The position numbers and the translations under genes are program-made. The notes under the pieces are model-generated. The model saw only the letters and a list, made by a program, of their open reading frames with translations, was not told the origin of the DNA and did not search any database. This document shows, in pieces, positions 46,881 through 58,689 of a stretch of 64,000 nt of DNA (within the stretch, counting starts at the first letter, position 1; every line of letters begins with the position of its first letter). The DNA is from Ancylostoma caninum (lineage: Eukaryota; Nematoda; Chromadorea; Rhabditida; Ancylostomatidae). The stretch spans positions 1-64,000 of the forward strand of contig JBAJFG010000642.1 of the NCBI GenBank assembly GCA_037903475.1, written 5' to 3'.

Positions 46881-48904
46881 TAGCAATGTACTGTGTTGCT
46901 AAGTACTCGTTGAGAGTAGAACTAATAAAACCTTAACTACAACTTCTTAAATGGATGTGAAAGTGGTATTCGATGTCTTTCAGCTGAGTTTAAGAGCTCC
47001 CTTTCCCCCACGCTGGTGCTTGTATCTGATTTATTACCTTGTATATTGTTCTCCACACAGTTCTAACCTACATTAGATTCACTTTTCCTATCACTCTCTA
47101 TGCATTTGATTTTCTCTATTTCACGTAGATGTTAAATCTTCTCTTTGCGCACAAACAGACCTGTAGCTGCCTTAGCTTGGCGCTAAACTTCGCCGCGGCC
47201 AGTTCTAAGTCCACCAAATGAGGGCTAACAACTAAACAAAGTTCCAGAGTGGAGTAGAGATAACATAAAGGTGCAAAACTGAATGAGCTAGGTGCCCATG
47301 AAAATTCTGCCTATTTTGGCACTGATTCAAAATATTTTTCAAAGCGTAGACGGAGAATACATCGTAAATGCCATATTCCACCTTATTCAACGCTTCAGCC
47401 CGAATGTAGCATAACTGAGCGTTCATAGAATACAACAAAAGGTTTCTCTGATTTCCTGATCAATTCCCAAGAATGATTGATTACATTTTTCAGCTAAGGC
47501 TCCTCATTTATCACAGAACGGAACCAGAGTGGAATTATGTAACTGTACACATTCGTTCATTTATTACGTTTCCAAAGGAAATCGTTTAAGAGTTGGAAGA
47601 ATACAGAGACACATCTTACAGCAATACATATTTCCAAATCATCTATTGCTCAAGCAGTTTTGCAGACGTAATAAGCTTAAACTTGTCGAAAAAATGAGTA
47701 AAAATTGCTTTCTGCTCGCTCGCCCTACAAGAACCCCTTCCATTTTAATTGGGAGCCTGGATTCCGTTAGAAATAGAAGAGATGGAATACGGTCCACCCG
47801 ATATGAATTCTATGCAGAGCGTATATGTAGGGGAGGTGTGCCCTATTAGCAAAAGGGGCAATTTAAGTTAAAATTTGTGCTTAAATCGCTCCAGTTTTGC
47901 AGCGATAATTCTTTCTAGCGACTGGTCAACACCTGTTCCTATTTTATTCCTGCACCAATTGCCTGAGCTCACTTGTATGAAGGTCCTGGAATTCAGGAAG
48001 TGCTATTTTCTCAGGGAAAGATTCTGCACTCTGCTAATCAGTGCCGTCCAATGTTCGAGTTGCTATGAAATACCGTTCGCTGTTTCTCTGGCAAATGCCA
48101 ATACTCTACAGGTGCAAGGCACATGCAACCATGGATCTTTGTTTGAGTGTGTGCCACCTGCCGATTGGTGCTGCAAATTCCTGGAGTGAGCATATGAAAA
48201 GTCATAAAGTCGGCGCGTTCAATCGAATCCAATCAAGCCAAGCCACTCGGACTAGGTGGAATGTGTTAACAACAACATCGACTCGGGTTATTGTATCCGT
48301 ATTTCCCCGTCTGGTCTTGTCGAAACGTTTACTTACTCTTGATATTGTTACCCTTACGAGTGAGAAAAGTCCTTCTAACGTGATCTCTAGAGCTAGCATG
48401 CGCCAACGCGAGGTCTAACGATATTCTATCACATGGTCTTTCACTCTTCTTGTAATTCTAGAATATTTTTTGAATTTCTTCAATTCTCAGCAAATCTGAA
48501 TTTCTACAATTCTCAGCAAAGTTGAATAAGTGCAGTCTAGCGAAACCCTTCCAATTCGTCGCTAAGACCATATTATTTTTTTTGTGAATGCATGCGTGGA
48601 GAGTCAAGTTGCCATCATGAACTGAGCATTTAACGACTAAGAATGGAGAGAATATCGCCAGCTATAGATGTCTCTACTATTCCAGAACTTGTGGAGCTGT
48701 GAGAATTTTCAGCTAGAAATTAAGTTATCCACGAGAAAATTATTTTAAACAATCTAGTAAAAACTTATCCACGGATTTTGCGTTGATCCCCTTAGGAAGG
48801 TGTTAGTGCATTTGCTTTTCCGACATGAATACATAACTGTTCATTTCACACTACGTACCTATATGGCTGTTCACTGTACAAAGATACAATCCATAACTTT
48901 ATTG
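46881..48904. other. Intergenic, one cysteine-rich exon-like segment
   Basis: Most of this stretch has only unrecognised short ORFs. Positions 48112-48189, after a CTACAG, encode a terminal segment CNHGSLFECVPPADWCC followed shortly by a stop, which could be the last exon of a small secreted peptide. No matching upstream exon was found. Confidence 0.3.
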
Positions 48905-49040
48905 ACTGTGCAGCACAAACGCCGCCCGAACAGCGAAATACGCCGCGCTCGCTAAGTAGAGGGAAAAGCCCATGCACATCTCCCTCTACTTACTGTCGTT
49001 CTCTCCTCAGTTGCTGCCATCCTTCCTCGATTACTGAAAG
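48905..49040. mobile_element. Half copy of the GCAGCA foldback family
   Basis: TGTGCAGCACAAACGCCGCC matches the terminus of the elements at 13873 and 37945, and CAGTTGCTGCCATCC matches their interior; the second arm is missing. Confidence 0.45.
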
Positions 49041-50898
49041 AAGGAGAGAAAAGGTAGCATTTGGGAGATGACGGCTCCAACCTTTGCGCTTTGCAGTATG
49101 TGGACGAGCATCGGATTCCACAGCAAAGAAAATCGAGCGCAGAAATTCAATTCCAAGCCAGAAATCAAAGATGTCAAAAGACATATGGAAACTATTAGAT
49201 AACCAAAATATATAACCAGCAAACGACGAAAACTGTGCGGCACTTCCAGAGGACAAAATGCGAGGGAGACCGCTCAACTCGTCGTAAGGGAAGATAGCTA
49301 CTAGGTCGTCAATTATGAAATGTCGGCTTTTATAAGTGATCAGTTTGACAGTCGGTATCTTCGAAGTTTCGCTAGATCACTCCTCATTTTTCGTTTCTTT
49401 ACAGAAGCACACCCTCTTTCCTTCATTGTTTTTTCTTTTACAGGCTTAAAAGTTTTTCTCTGAGAGCAACTTTTGTGAAACTACTCTTTCACCAGAATTA
49501 TCGTCATTCTAGAATGTAGGTCCAACCAGAGAGCCGCTGGAGCGAGAATAACTCGAAACATCACCGAAGTGTTAAGATGTTAAGACATGTAGCTAATAAA
49601 TACCCTAAAAACTGTTCCCTCAAGAAGTCTCTTTGTGGTTACATAAAGCTGCGAAGTGAGCCCCTGAGCCTTGCGATGAACCTGGATAACGACGAGCTGG
49701 ATGCTGTAGCGGAAGTGGAGAGGTGTAAAAGTAAGCCTGCGTAAGCAGCAAGGTTTGACGTTCATAAACCAGTAATATTTCGTATTTGAGGCAATACGAC
49801 AAAGTGAAATGGCTCGATAAACGAATTTTTCACAGTTTCGCCCTCATGAATTAATGCCAATTTTTGGCCACTTTTCGCAAAATGCGATACTCACATCAGG
49901 GGGCAAGGATGGGAATCCACCTATCTTTCGCTGTGTTGGACAAATTTTGCTCAACCTGATCACAAATCCTTCCAGGGATTAGCCTACGTTGTGTCCGTAA
50001 AAATGTCTAATTTTGAACATGATTTTGAGAACGCCCATCGCCACTCTATCGCCATTCGCCTCCCACGCTTCTAACCTGTTGGCGCAACCAAGCTACCGTT
50101 GAGATGGCAGACATTTCATTTGACGATCTGATATACTGTTCCTGTTGTTGTGATGAAAAGAATATTTTTTTTTCATTTTATAATCATAAAAATTCGTAGA
50201 ACAATAAAAAAAGCTAATACGAAATCTCTTTTAGTGATGAGAACAATTCGCCGACTCACTCGCAAAAGAATACACCTCCTCCCTTGCCTCCGTCACTGGA
50301 AAAACCTTGTGCAAAAGTAGTTGGCTGTCATGAACACAATTTTATCTTGGGGAGCGAAGGCCATACGATCTAACGACGAATTAATATGCAATGCGCGCCT
50401 TTTTTTCTCTTTGCAGAAATTTATGGCGATATTGTGAATGAAATTGCAGACAGTGAAGTTAACGCTGTCTATCTCCGAACGTTTATCCTTTTGCTTCCGA
50501 TTTATTAGTTATTGACACCAGTTCCTTAATGCTCGCTGAAGCTCGCTAACTCGCGCCATTTGGCCCGCCTTAGTGCACACGTGCATCTCGTTCGATATTT
50601 CGCCGTCGTTACTATAGGATACCTAAGGGTTTTGTGCTTCACTCACTCAATCGCCTTTCACTCAGCGAACGCAGCTCGAGCTCTCAAATAGCTACTATCA
50701 ATACTGCACAGTCTAAGTTTGTGATTTAGCAGTTTTTTACATCCTCATACGATCCATATTTGCTGTGATGTCTATAGCCGCAATTAGATGTGTTTTTCAA
50801 ATGCGAAACTATTTGCAACTTGAGTCCCAATTACGATTCAACGTCGATTAATTCTACAGTCCATCTGAAAGTTCGGTGGATGACGACAGTGAGAAGTC
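49041..50898. other. Intergenic, no gene recognised
   Basis: An AT-rich segment followed by CTCCCTTGCCTCCGTCACTG at 50279-50298 resembles the right end of the hAT-like MITEs, but no left end was found. Confidence 0.4.
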
Positions 50899-51409
50899 TA
50901 AAGGCGGCACCTTCGACTTGAAAAGCTATTAGAGCTGTATCTGATTTTTGTTAAATATTTGCATTCCTTTCTACCAGTTCATCACCTTTCCTATCGTTAC
51001 TTTCCCATTCAGTGAGCCCTTCACTGGTTTTATTTCAAACATCTGATCGAAGCAGCGGATTGGCTGCGCCGCAGCAGTGCTCCATCTAGTAGATTTCCCT
51101 CATGCCTCATCCCATCCAGCCATCGTTTCAGATTAACTGTAGAAACCGACGTCGAATGAAACAAACGGAAAGCGTAATGGAAAGTAAAACATCAAAAGAA
51201 ATCACTGAAGTCGAATTTAATGAGCGGCATGCACGAGCAGCACGATTTCTCCAAAATTAGACGGTTCAAAAAGGGGATTTCTAGCATTTTGAGTTTTAAT
51301 GCACGTTCCAGTGTAATCAGCAGTGCCCCTAGATTCTTCTCATACCCAACACCCCAAACATATCCTAAGTGCGGACACTGCCTTTAGGAGACATTCAACA
51401 CATCTTTAA
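50899..51409. mobile_element. Probable TTAA-type element and adjacent end
   Basis: CTAAAGGCGGCACC near 50898 and, in reverse, CCTAAAGGCAGTGTCC ending near 51385 could be the ends of one decayed element. A further left end, TTAAAGGCAGCACTC, starts at 51406 and has no identified right end. Confidence 0.4.
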
Positions 51410-52262
51410 AGGCAGCACTCATGAAAATTCCCACTTCTGAAGAATCGCTTATCGTGTAGCTGGCCGCTGGACAATCACAGCAGTAAGCCGAACAGCCTAC
51501 CTGCGAAGATACCGTCGTGGAACACCTCTGCCGACCTGGACAAAGAGGGTCCGTCGCGCCTCCTAAGGCTATTGACCGACTGTGCGCGTGTGGTCCAACG
51601 CAGAGGACAGAGTGTGTTCTATGGAATGCGTACCATTTATCAGGGATTCGTGGCGGGACCCACCACTCATCCGCGCTTTCGACGCACGGAAAATACCGCC
51701 ATGATTTCCTGTGTTTCCCGCGTATTTCACGGCACTTCATCATTGTCGATGAGTTCAATGTCCCTAAAAACCTCGAGATACCACTAAATCTCCAATAAAG
51801 AAATTCCGAGTGTTGTCTTTAAACATTTGTGAGGTACAGACCCAGGTCGGAAGCGGGAACCACTGCTTTGCGAGCCTCTGCGAACGATAGGACGATGTTC
51901 AAGAAGATGACTCGTTGCAGAGATTCCATGTTCTCGAGGACAAACTGTCTTTGGCGATATCGGGTGATGGCGACGTTCATCCTCTGAGGTCATCCAGAAA
52001 GTCAGCCACTTCGGGATTGAACTTCATGCGTGTCGTCGGCGGAATGACGGCGTCCTTGTCGTGTCCTTGCACTGAATCGGCTGTCCTCAACTCGACGCCG
52101 ACTTGCGTAGTCCTCAGTTCTGCGCAGTTGCACTTTGTAAAAAGAAATTATGCAGATAGAAAGTGGAAACACTCCCATCCCTAAATTGATACAGCCGCTA
52201 TGATACAGCCATATAGGTCCAGCTTCATCTTCCTCTGCAACGTATTCACGCCGCCTACCCGA
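51410..52262. other. Sequence downstream of a TTAA-type end, no gene recognised
   Basis: Includes GTGGCGGGACCCACC-type sequence that also occurs in the family copy at 62709-63143. The plus-strand ORFs of 71-93 codons at 51517-51798 overlap in two frames and are not recognised. Confidence 0.4.
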
Positions 52263-52513
52263 TTAAGGTGCTTGCATACTTCTTCACCGCCACGGCAAAA
52301 GTGGATGCCCGGCAAAAGTTGCCTGGCGACAAATTACCTCCACTGCCATTCGTTGCAGCGCGCCGTTGCGCGACGTCGCTGGGCGCCGCCGCCAAGAAAG
52401 TATGCAAGACCTTCTCGCCGGAAGCTTGCCGCAGCGACAGCGCCGCGACGTCGCTGACCTGTGCTCAACCATGGGTGACTATCGCCCTGGCAAACGCCTG
52501 CAAGCCCCTTTAA
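52263..52513. mobile_element. GC-rich MITE flanked by TTAA
   Basis: TTAA at 52263-52266 and 52510-52513 bounds a 243-bp body with inverted ends AGGTGCTTGCA and AGGGGCTTGCA and a GCGACGTCGC-rich interior. Same family as 31115-31553 and 63144-63374. Confidence 0.75.
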
Positions 52514-52869
52514 TCAGCTCCTGCCATTTCAACAGCAGAAGTGATTGAACTCTTGTTTAGGTGCGAAATCTCTAGGAGATGGTCTAAATCGCAACCGCCT
52601 ACCGAAATAGCGGCACCGGCATTGATCAATCCCAATATATTTGCCTCGATGGAAATTTGAGCCACAAAACAGCATAGCCAGTAACAAAGCAAAACTTACG
52701 CAAGTGATTCACTGAAAGACATTGATTAAACTAAAACAGACTTTGGGAAGTCATGCATTTCTAGCGTCGAACTCTAGGTGAGCGAGTTCTATACTGGGTT
52801 CATCAGAATAATCTAAGGAGACCCTTTGAAATATAGGAGTCTGAAAGGGTTCTACGACGTCCGCTCTAT

Positions 52870-53010
52870 ATGAAGTATCTGGGATAGGCCCACAAATATA
52901 TCACTGAGGTCATAAGTAATGGCCCTCTTCTGGGCAATACTGAAGCACATTAGATACTATAGATTACTCCTAAGGACGGTGCCGCTTATACCGGCACACT
53001 CCAGCGCTGC
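52870..53010. repeat. Dispersed repeat, copy 1
   Basis: Begins TGAAGTATCTGGGATAGGCC and is about 80-85% alike, by eye, to 55237-55370. Confidence 0.75.
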
Positions 53011-53342
53011 AAAACAAAGAAACAACAAGCCAGAAAAATCAAAATAGGGACATAATTGTAAAAAAGAGGGAAGATCATACGTCTATACACATAATTACTT
53101 AGGTCACCGATCCTTCTTTCCGTGAGCCGATCATCAGCGCAGGTCCATATCGTCCAGTCCATAAAGGCGTCGCGTAGCGTAGGTGCGAAATAGCGGTCTT
53201 GTAGGTGTGAAGGTGTTGATGGCGAGAAAATTACGCATCGAAGAGGTGGAAGTGTCGACTTGATTAATGGTCCTTTGCGGTGACGTGATCATTTTGTGAG
53301 AGGCGTTCTGGCACAATGTTTTCCCCTAGTAAGAGCTGAGTG

Positions 53343-54160
53343 CTAATGCACAACAGTAGGACCTTCCGATATATTCGTCATTCTTCCACTATTGAAATCG
53401 TCGTGCTCATTTTCCTCCATGCGCTCATGTTGCTCCTCGCTTGTTTTTGCCTGAGGGGATTTGAGAACCAAACGTAGGTTGACCTCACCTATACGTTTTA
53501 GCCTGGTCTCAGTTTTATTGTGCGGAGGCTGTTCTTTGGACTCAACTAAACCTAGAAAGGTAGGATCGATGACATTGTCGCTAACGCAATCTTCTCTTTT
53601 TGACAATGCCAGGTGCTGATGTTCTGTATCAGCTCTTCCAGCTGTTTTCTTTTCGCTTGGATTGGCTGGTTTGCAGCTCCCCTCCCATTATCTTTAGTGT
53701 GAGCTGTTGGACTGTAATAGTTCGATTTTGTCAAGTTTCGTACAGGTTTTGTTCTCGGTTCAGGGGTTCTTCGTTTATAGGGTAATTTATACTAGCTGCG
53801 TGCGTCAGTCGCGCATCAGTCGCACGCATCCATTTGCAAGGGATTTTCCATGAGGACCGGTCAACACGACATGTACATCCTCAATGAAAAGAACGTGCGG
53901 CCGCCGCGAGGCCGTAAACGCGTGCGTCTGAGCTGCGACTGCGATGCGACTGTTATGCGACTGGGCCCTATTCTTCATCATATAGACGCACGCGCGTCAG
54001 TCGCACGCATCCAGTATAAATTGCCCTTATCGCTGAATGCAAATACATCGGATTGTCACGGTAGCATCTCCCTGATGGCGAAGTTCTTCTCCAGTCAACT
54101 TTTGTTGTGCAATCTTTGGCCATCGCTATTCGCTGCACCATCATAGAAGCCAGCATTTCT
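53343..54160 (-). pseudogene. Broken coding-like sequence interrupted by a MITE
   Basis: On the minus strand, 54156-54028 encodes a protein-like segment containing DCTTKVDWRR and CYRDNPMYLH. After the MITE at 53780-54027, frames at 53785-53552 (NYYSPTAHTKDNG, QAKRKQLEELIQ) and 53606-53343 (KREDCVSDNVIDPTFLG, KTSEEQHERMEENEHDD, stop) continue with a frame change near 53600 and no GT donor there to explain it as an intron. Composition looks coding and no domain is recognised. It may be a dead gene or transposon ORF. Confidence 0.35.
53778..54029. mobile_element. TA-flanked MITE with GCACGC-rich interior
   Basis: Ends GGGTAATTTATACT (53780) and, in reverse, GGGCAATTTATACT (to 54027), each flanked by TA or TTA. 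The interior repeats GCGTGCGTC and AGTCGCACGC in both orientations. About 248 bp, Tc1/mariner-like by TA target. Confidence 0.7.
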
Positions 54161-55106
54161 GCTTCACTAATAATTTGGTAAATTCCATGTCTTTCCGGTC
54201 AGTTTTACAATCCTCTTGTAAGCAGAGATTTTTGCATAGTCAATTTTTGATTGAAGAGATTTTATACCTTTTGCTATTTGCGAAAGTCGAGAATTCAGTG
54301 AATGGATGTTTTCGGGGACTTTTCACGTCTTCCCTGTTCCCCATACGGGTATTCAATTTTGTCGCCGTAAGATGCATACCTTCTCGGTAAGGTTGCGAGT
54401 GCGGTCCAGCTCGCCAATATTTCATTTTCAAGTTGGTGAATAGACATGTAGTTCAGTTTTTTTTTTCTTTTGGAACCAGCCGTTCTGGAAGCCATTCCAG
54501 TTCCCAGAATTCGGCTGTGTTTGAGCCTATTCTTTGGAATTTGGTTTTTTTTTGCCAACTGCTGCTGTTTGAATCTGTTAGTCCGTAAATTCAGCTAATT
54601 TTGAGACAGAGTTTTGGTTTCATTAACCTTTTCTGAGCCTCTATGGGTGAGGTTTTACTGCTTTTGAGCTGGTTCTTACCTCTGAACAAGGAGAAGGTTT
54701 TAGGATTTGTTGTCCAAGGGTAGACCTGCTTGGCGCAACTGCTTGGAGCAAGGCACAATTAGGTTTAGGGCTTTGAAACCCAAGGATAGACGTGGCGGCT
54801 AACCTCTTGCGCAATTGCTGGGGCAAGACGCGAATACGTTTAGGGATCGAAGTCCCAAGGTTGGGCTTGGCTAACCTGACATGCAGTTGCTTTGAAGCAA
54901 GGCACTTTATCAGTTTATCTCTGGCCGACGCACCATAAAATGTGGTGGCTAATTAGGCGGATAGGTGGCGCCTATATTTTGGGAGGTTGGGTAGCTCCTT
55001 TTTGTTGTACACGATTGGGTACGGATCTTTATTCGTCTGACCTGCACCTAATGGTACTATGTTAGAATGCTACATCAAAGGGGCGTGGCAGAAGCATAGT
55101 ACATAA
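54161..55106. other. Intergenic, no gene recognised
   Basis: CAAGGCAC and CCCAAGG motifs recur at 54700-54910 (phrases like TTGGAGCAAGGCAC, TTGAAGCAAGGCAC), suggesting a weak tandem repeat of roughly 80 bp. No coding signal. Confidence 0.4.
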
Positions 55107-55236
55107 TCTGAACTTTCTGCCCGCGGTTTATCCGCGGTACGCCCGAGGTGGAGCGTCGGTTCGCCACCGCGGGCATGTGCGGGTCCACCGCAGGTGCGTG
55201 CGGATTTATCGCGGGCAACCGCGGAACCAGAGTACA
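55107..55236. mobile_element. Short copy of the GAACTTTCTGCCCGCGG family
   Basis: Starts TCTGAACTTTCTGCCCGCGG like the larger element at 55430 and contains two 21-bp-type units; ends near GCAACCGCGGAACCAGAG. Confidence 0.6.
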
Positions 55237-55370
55237 TGAAGTATCTGGGATAGGCCCATCAACATATCAGTGACCTCATGAATAATGGCCCTGTTCTGGG
55301 ATACAGAAGCACATTAGATCCTACAGATTACTTCTAAGCACGTTATACCCGCTTAAACCGACACATGGAA
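55237..55370. repeat. Dispersed repeat, copy 2
   Basis: Partner of 52870-53010, shared landmarks CTGGGATAGGCCCA and GAAGCACATTAGAT. Confidence 0.75.
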
Positions 55371-55429
55371 ATTCTAAAATTTCTGTTGGTCTTGTTTCAT
55401 TCATGAAATCAATAAAAAACGAATATCTG

Positions 55430-56100
55430 CTCTGAACTTTCAGCCCGCGGTGGATCCGCGGTACGCCCGAGGTGGAGCGCCGGTTCGCCACCGCGGGCAT
55501 GTGCGGGTCCACCGCGGATGTACTGCGGCTCCACCGCGGGCATGTGCGGCTCCACCGCGAGCATGTGCGGACCCACCCCGGGCATGTGCGGGTCCACCGC
55601 GGGAACATGCATTTTCAAGGGACTGGTTATTTTCTTCTAAAAATGGTCCTGTATCGAAGATCCTGTCGTGAGGAGGAAGAGGCATATCCACGATATGCAC
55701 TGAAATTTCATCCTGCAAGCGTTATTACACCACTGGAGTCGAACCCACGTACCTTTTCGAACTCATGTTTCCAAGTCCGCTCTCTTATCCACTCGGCCAT
55801 GTGTGCATCGTTGGTGGAGGTTTTGTTGGCATTGATGACCCAATCAGCTCTACTGCGGGTCCACCGCGGGCAAGTACGGGACCACCGTGTGACATGTGCG
55901 GGTCCACCGCGGATACCCATGTTATTGCGGGTCCACCGCGGGCATGTGCGGGTCCACCGTGATCATGTGCGGGCATAGCGCGGTAGTGACGTCACTCCCG
56001 GTTGTCCACTGCGGGCATGTGCGGATTTATCGCGGGCAACCGCGGGTCCACCGCGGATTGACCTCGTACCGCGGATCCACCGCGGGCAGAAAGTTCAGAG
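55430..56100. mobile_element. TIR element built from a 21-bp minisatellite
   Basis: CTCTGAACTTTCAGCCCGCG at 55430 and, in reverse, CTCTGAACTTTCTGCCCGCG at 56100 form about 36-bp TIRs with one mismatch. Inside are two clusters (55480-55610 and 55845-56060) of the unit GGGCATGTGCGGGTCCACCGC. The 21-bp period is divisible by 3, so frames with repeating HVRVHRG-like heptapeptides stay open on both strands; I do not call these genes. The clusters flank unrelated sequence at 55615-55840. Confidence 0.85.
55728..55807 (-). pseudogene. Decayed tRNA-like sequence, serine/leucine type
   Basis: On the minus strand TGGCCGAGTGG (A box) and GGGTTCGACTCC (B box) are near-perfect and spaced as in a long-arm tRNA. 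The acceptor, D, anticodon and T stems pair poorly, so a functional tRNA is unlikely. The loop reads TTGGAAA, which would be a GGA (Ser) anticodon. Could be a tRNA pseudogene or the head of a SINE. Confidence 0.6.
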
Positions 56101-56736
56101 TGATGAATTGCATGTCGAAAAATTCGCCAGGAATCCCTGTTTCGGATAGTCCTAAAGATTTGAGAAGAGAAGTTTGGCAAAACTTTCGTAGAGACGTCGA
56201 CGCGCATTCTCAATTTATCACCCTAATACATGGTGAAACTCTCAAAATCTGGAAGCTGGGGCTGATTAAACCTATACATATGTAAGTAGGTCCAAACGAA
56301 GTTGTAAACAAATACCGTCCAGTATGTTTTGAATGCTCAACGGGCAATGTAAATGCAAAGCGAAGGGGAGGGTTAATGTGTGACAAAATTGACATATTTC
56401 TCACATAAAATTGACAACTATCTAACGCTCAATATGGCTTCCAAAGTAAACGATGGACTTTTTCTGCACTCCCATCAACCGTTCCTCTGTGACAGAAAGT
56501 GGCCAACAAGGACAGCGCGTTTGTGTTTCTATGTACAGTGTTTTCGATCCACGGTGGCATGCATGTAAGCACATCGCTCACCCTTCGTCCAAATCGTTAT
56601 CATTATCTGCGTATCATAGCCATATCACAGCCAACCTTCACCCCTAGATATCAGTGACGTGTCTGGCATGCTAGAGATAACGATATAGAGGGAGGGATTA
56701 GCGATACGGATGCACGCCATCCCAGATCGAACAGAT

Positions 56737-57000
56737 CATACAGTGTACTCGGCGGTGGCCCTTTCGCGGCCTCGAGAAGTACGCCGCGCGCGTAAGCATC
56801 GGTGTGTTCTGCCGCAGGAATGCTACTTCTAGGCGCTTTTCTTCCCGATCTGGTCCAAAATCCTCAAAATCGGGTAGAAAAGCTGCTAGAAATAGCATAA
56901 CAGCAGCAGAACACATCGTTTACGACTCGCGCGGCGCAGTAGCTCGCCGTCCTTCTCGAGACCGCGGATGGGCCACCGCCTTTGACGTCTACTGTATATG
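56737..57000. repeat. Foldback repeat, arms about 110-130 bp
   Basis: Left arm 56737-56849 and right arm 56869-57000 are inverted (landmarks CTCGAGAAG, GTGTTCTGC, CTTTTCT.CCCGAT). Spacer of 19 nt. ORFs on both strands are by-products. Confidence 0.75.
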
Positions 57001-57218
57001 CTATGTGGAGCTCAAAAGAGCGTTTGATTCACTATCGATCCCAAAACCTATGCAAAAACTCTAAAGTTTCGGGTAATGATATTGTGCGATCAGGGAAATT
57101 TCCCTGACGCTACCATTGCTCATGATTTGAAGCTGAGTATTTCCCACACATCGATGGTAAGACACACTTAAGGGTCCTAGAGCTAGTTGATTGTATGTGA
57201 TAATTCTTCTCTGCCACT

Positions 57219-57285
57219 CAGGTTGTTATAAGGATACGTTTATTACGGCCTAACGTTTCGACTCAACGTCGTCTTCAGAGACCTG
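57219..57285 (-). ncRNA. Hammerhead-ribozyme-like motif in the inverted terminal copy
   Basis: The minus strand reads CTGAAGA, a small stem-loop (GAC GTTGA GTC), GAAACGT, then AACGTA, so ACGTT and AACGT can form stem III and CAGGT/ACCTG an outer stem I. This matches the compact hammerheads reported in Penelope-like elements. The base pair next to the cleavage site looks poor, so activity is uncertain. The sister copy at about 59498-59560 (+) has the core mutated (CTTGAAGA, AAAA). Confidence 0.5.
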
Positions 57286-57667
57286 AAAAAAGTGCAAGTT
57301 CATCTATTCACGCTCTTAACCACCAAACACCTCACACCCGTCCATTCGATTCATCCTAGGTAGACAACACTCAGCATCCAGTCGATGGACAAACTCACCA
57401 CGTGTCCACCGATACAGGGGAGCAAAAATGCCACCGCGATAGCAAATTATCGTTAATTGATAGCGAATGAATACTGTATCGTGTAGCATGGTCTTATAAG
57501 GCATGCACCAGTAATGTGACGATCTCAGAGCTCGCATAATGATAAGAAAGGCGTCAGACAATAATGATGATGCATGATGATAATGATAGGATGAATGAAT
57601 GAAAAACAAACAAAATATAAAGATAAATGCATCAGATAATATTACGAATATAATATTAATATTATAA

Positions 57668-58574
57668 TATTAGGTTGTCCGAAAGTTTTGCACCAGTACA
57701 TTTTTCAGGATCCAAAATTTCATAGGCATTGAATCAGAATACGACCACATGAGAACTGTAGAACACACCTGGCTGCAGCCGCGCAACAATCGTCGGACAA
57801 TTCCAAGCGCTGGGTTACAGAAAACTGAGCACGGCTTATGTACCGCACGACATGAATGCCTCAAGACTGAGTGTGTGCCAGTCTTTACTGCTGCGTCCAC
57901 ACAAGAGGAACTTTCTCCGCCAGCTCATTACTGGAGACGAGAGTTGGGTGATGTGTGTTAACCAAACAGGAGAGAAAAGTTGACTCCCACGTGGCGAACC
58001 ATCTCTAAGACTGCCGAAAGTAGAAGTGCGCGAAACAAGATTTTTCTGTGCTGTTGGTGGGATTCCGATGGAATGATGTATCGAGAACTGCTGACACCTG
58101 CACCACCGTGACCGCCTAGGTCTACTCTTCTTGACTACAAAAACTAGTAATGGCAACCCGCCTGAAGAGTGGAAAAATTGATCATGTTGCTCCACTTCAT
58201 GGCAACGCCCGACCCCATGTGGCAAAGCTTACCCGCCAAAAAAAATGCCGAATTAGGTTGGGAAGTTCTAGTTCACTCTGCTTGTTCTCCTGACTTGGGC
58301 CCGTCTGACCACCAGTTGTTTAGAGCACTGAAGTTGCATTTACGAGAAAAAGAATTCGATGATCAGAATAAACTAAAAAGTGAGATTTCAAGATTCTTCG
58401 ACTCGCAGCAGCCAGAGTTGTTGACTTCTGGATCTGATGCTCTAGCATAGCGTTGATCATACCTCGCGGATCATAATGGTAATTATTTTACTGATTGATA
58501 CCTATTCATAAAAAAGTTGACCTTCGTTGAAAAAAGTATGAAATTTGGTGCAAGACTTTCGTACCAACCTAATA
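57668..58574 (+). mobile_element. Internally degraded mariner inserted in the Penelope-like element
   Basis: TA-flanked ends TTAGGTTGTCCGAAAG (57670) and, in reverse, TTAGGTTGGTACGAAAG (58572), 903 bp. Plus-strand transposase remains are visible: TGDESWV near 57940, then HSACSPDLGPSDHQLF near 58275-58325 and an LTSGSDAL ending, in shifting frames with stops. A 3' fragment of the same family is at 40572-40770. Confidence 0.85.
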
Positions 58575-58689
58575 TTACAAATCCTCTTATATAATATATA
58601 AATATATATATTAAATAATAATACATAACAACGAATAATAATATATAATATATAAATATATATATGCAAATATTATAATATGTATTACA

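Noticed and set aside
50279..50298. Right end of a hAT-like MITE
   Set aside because: No matching left end or TSD; similarity limited to a C-rich tail, so reported only as a note in the intergenic entry.
52510..52710. Minus-strand segment with a plausible hydrophobic exon
   Set aside because: No donor/acceptor pair keeps the frame, and part of it overlaps the edge of a MITE.
55450..55978. Long ORFs with HVRVHRG heptads
   Set aside because: By-product of a 21-bp GC-rich minisatellite; open in several frames on both strands.
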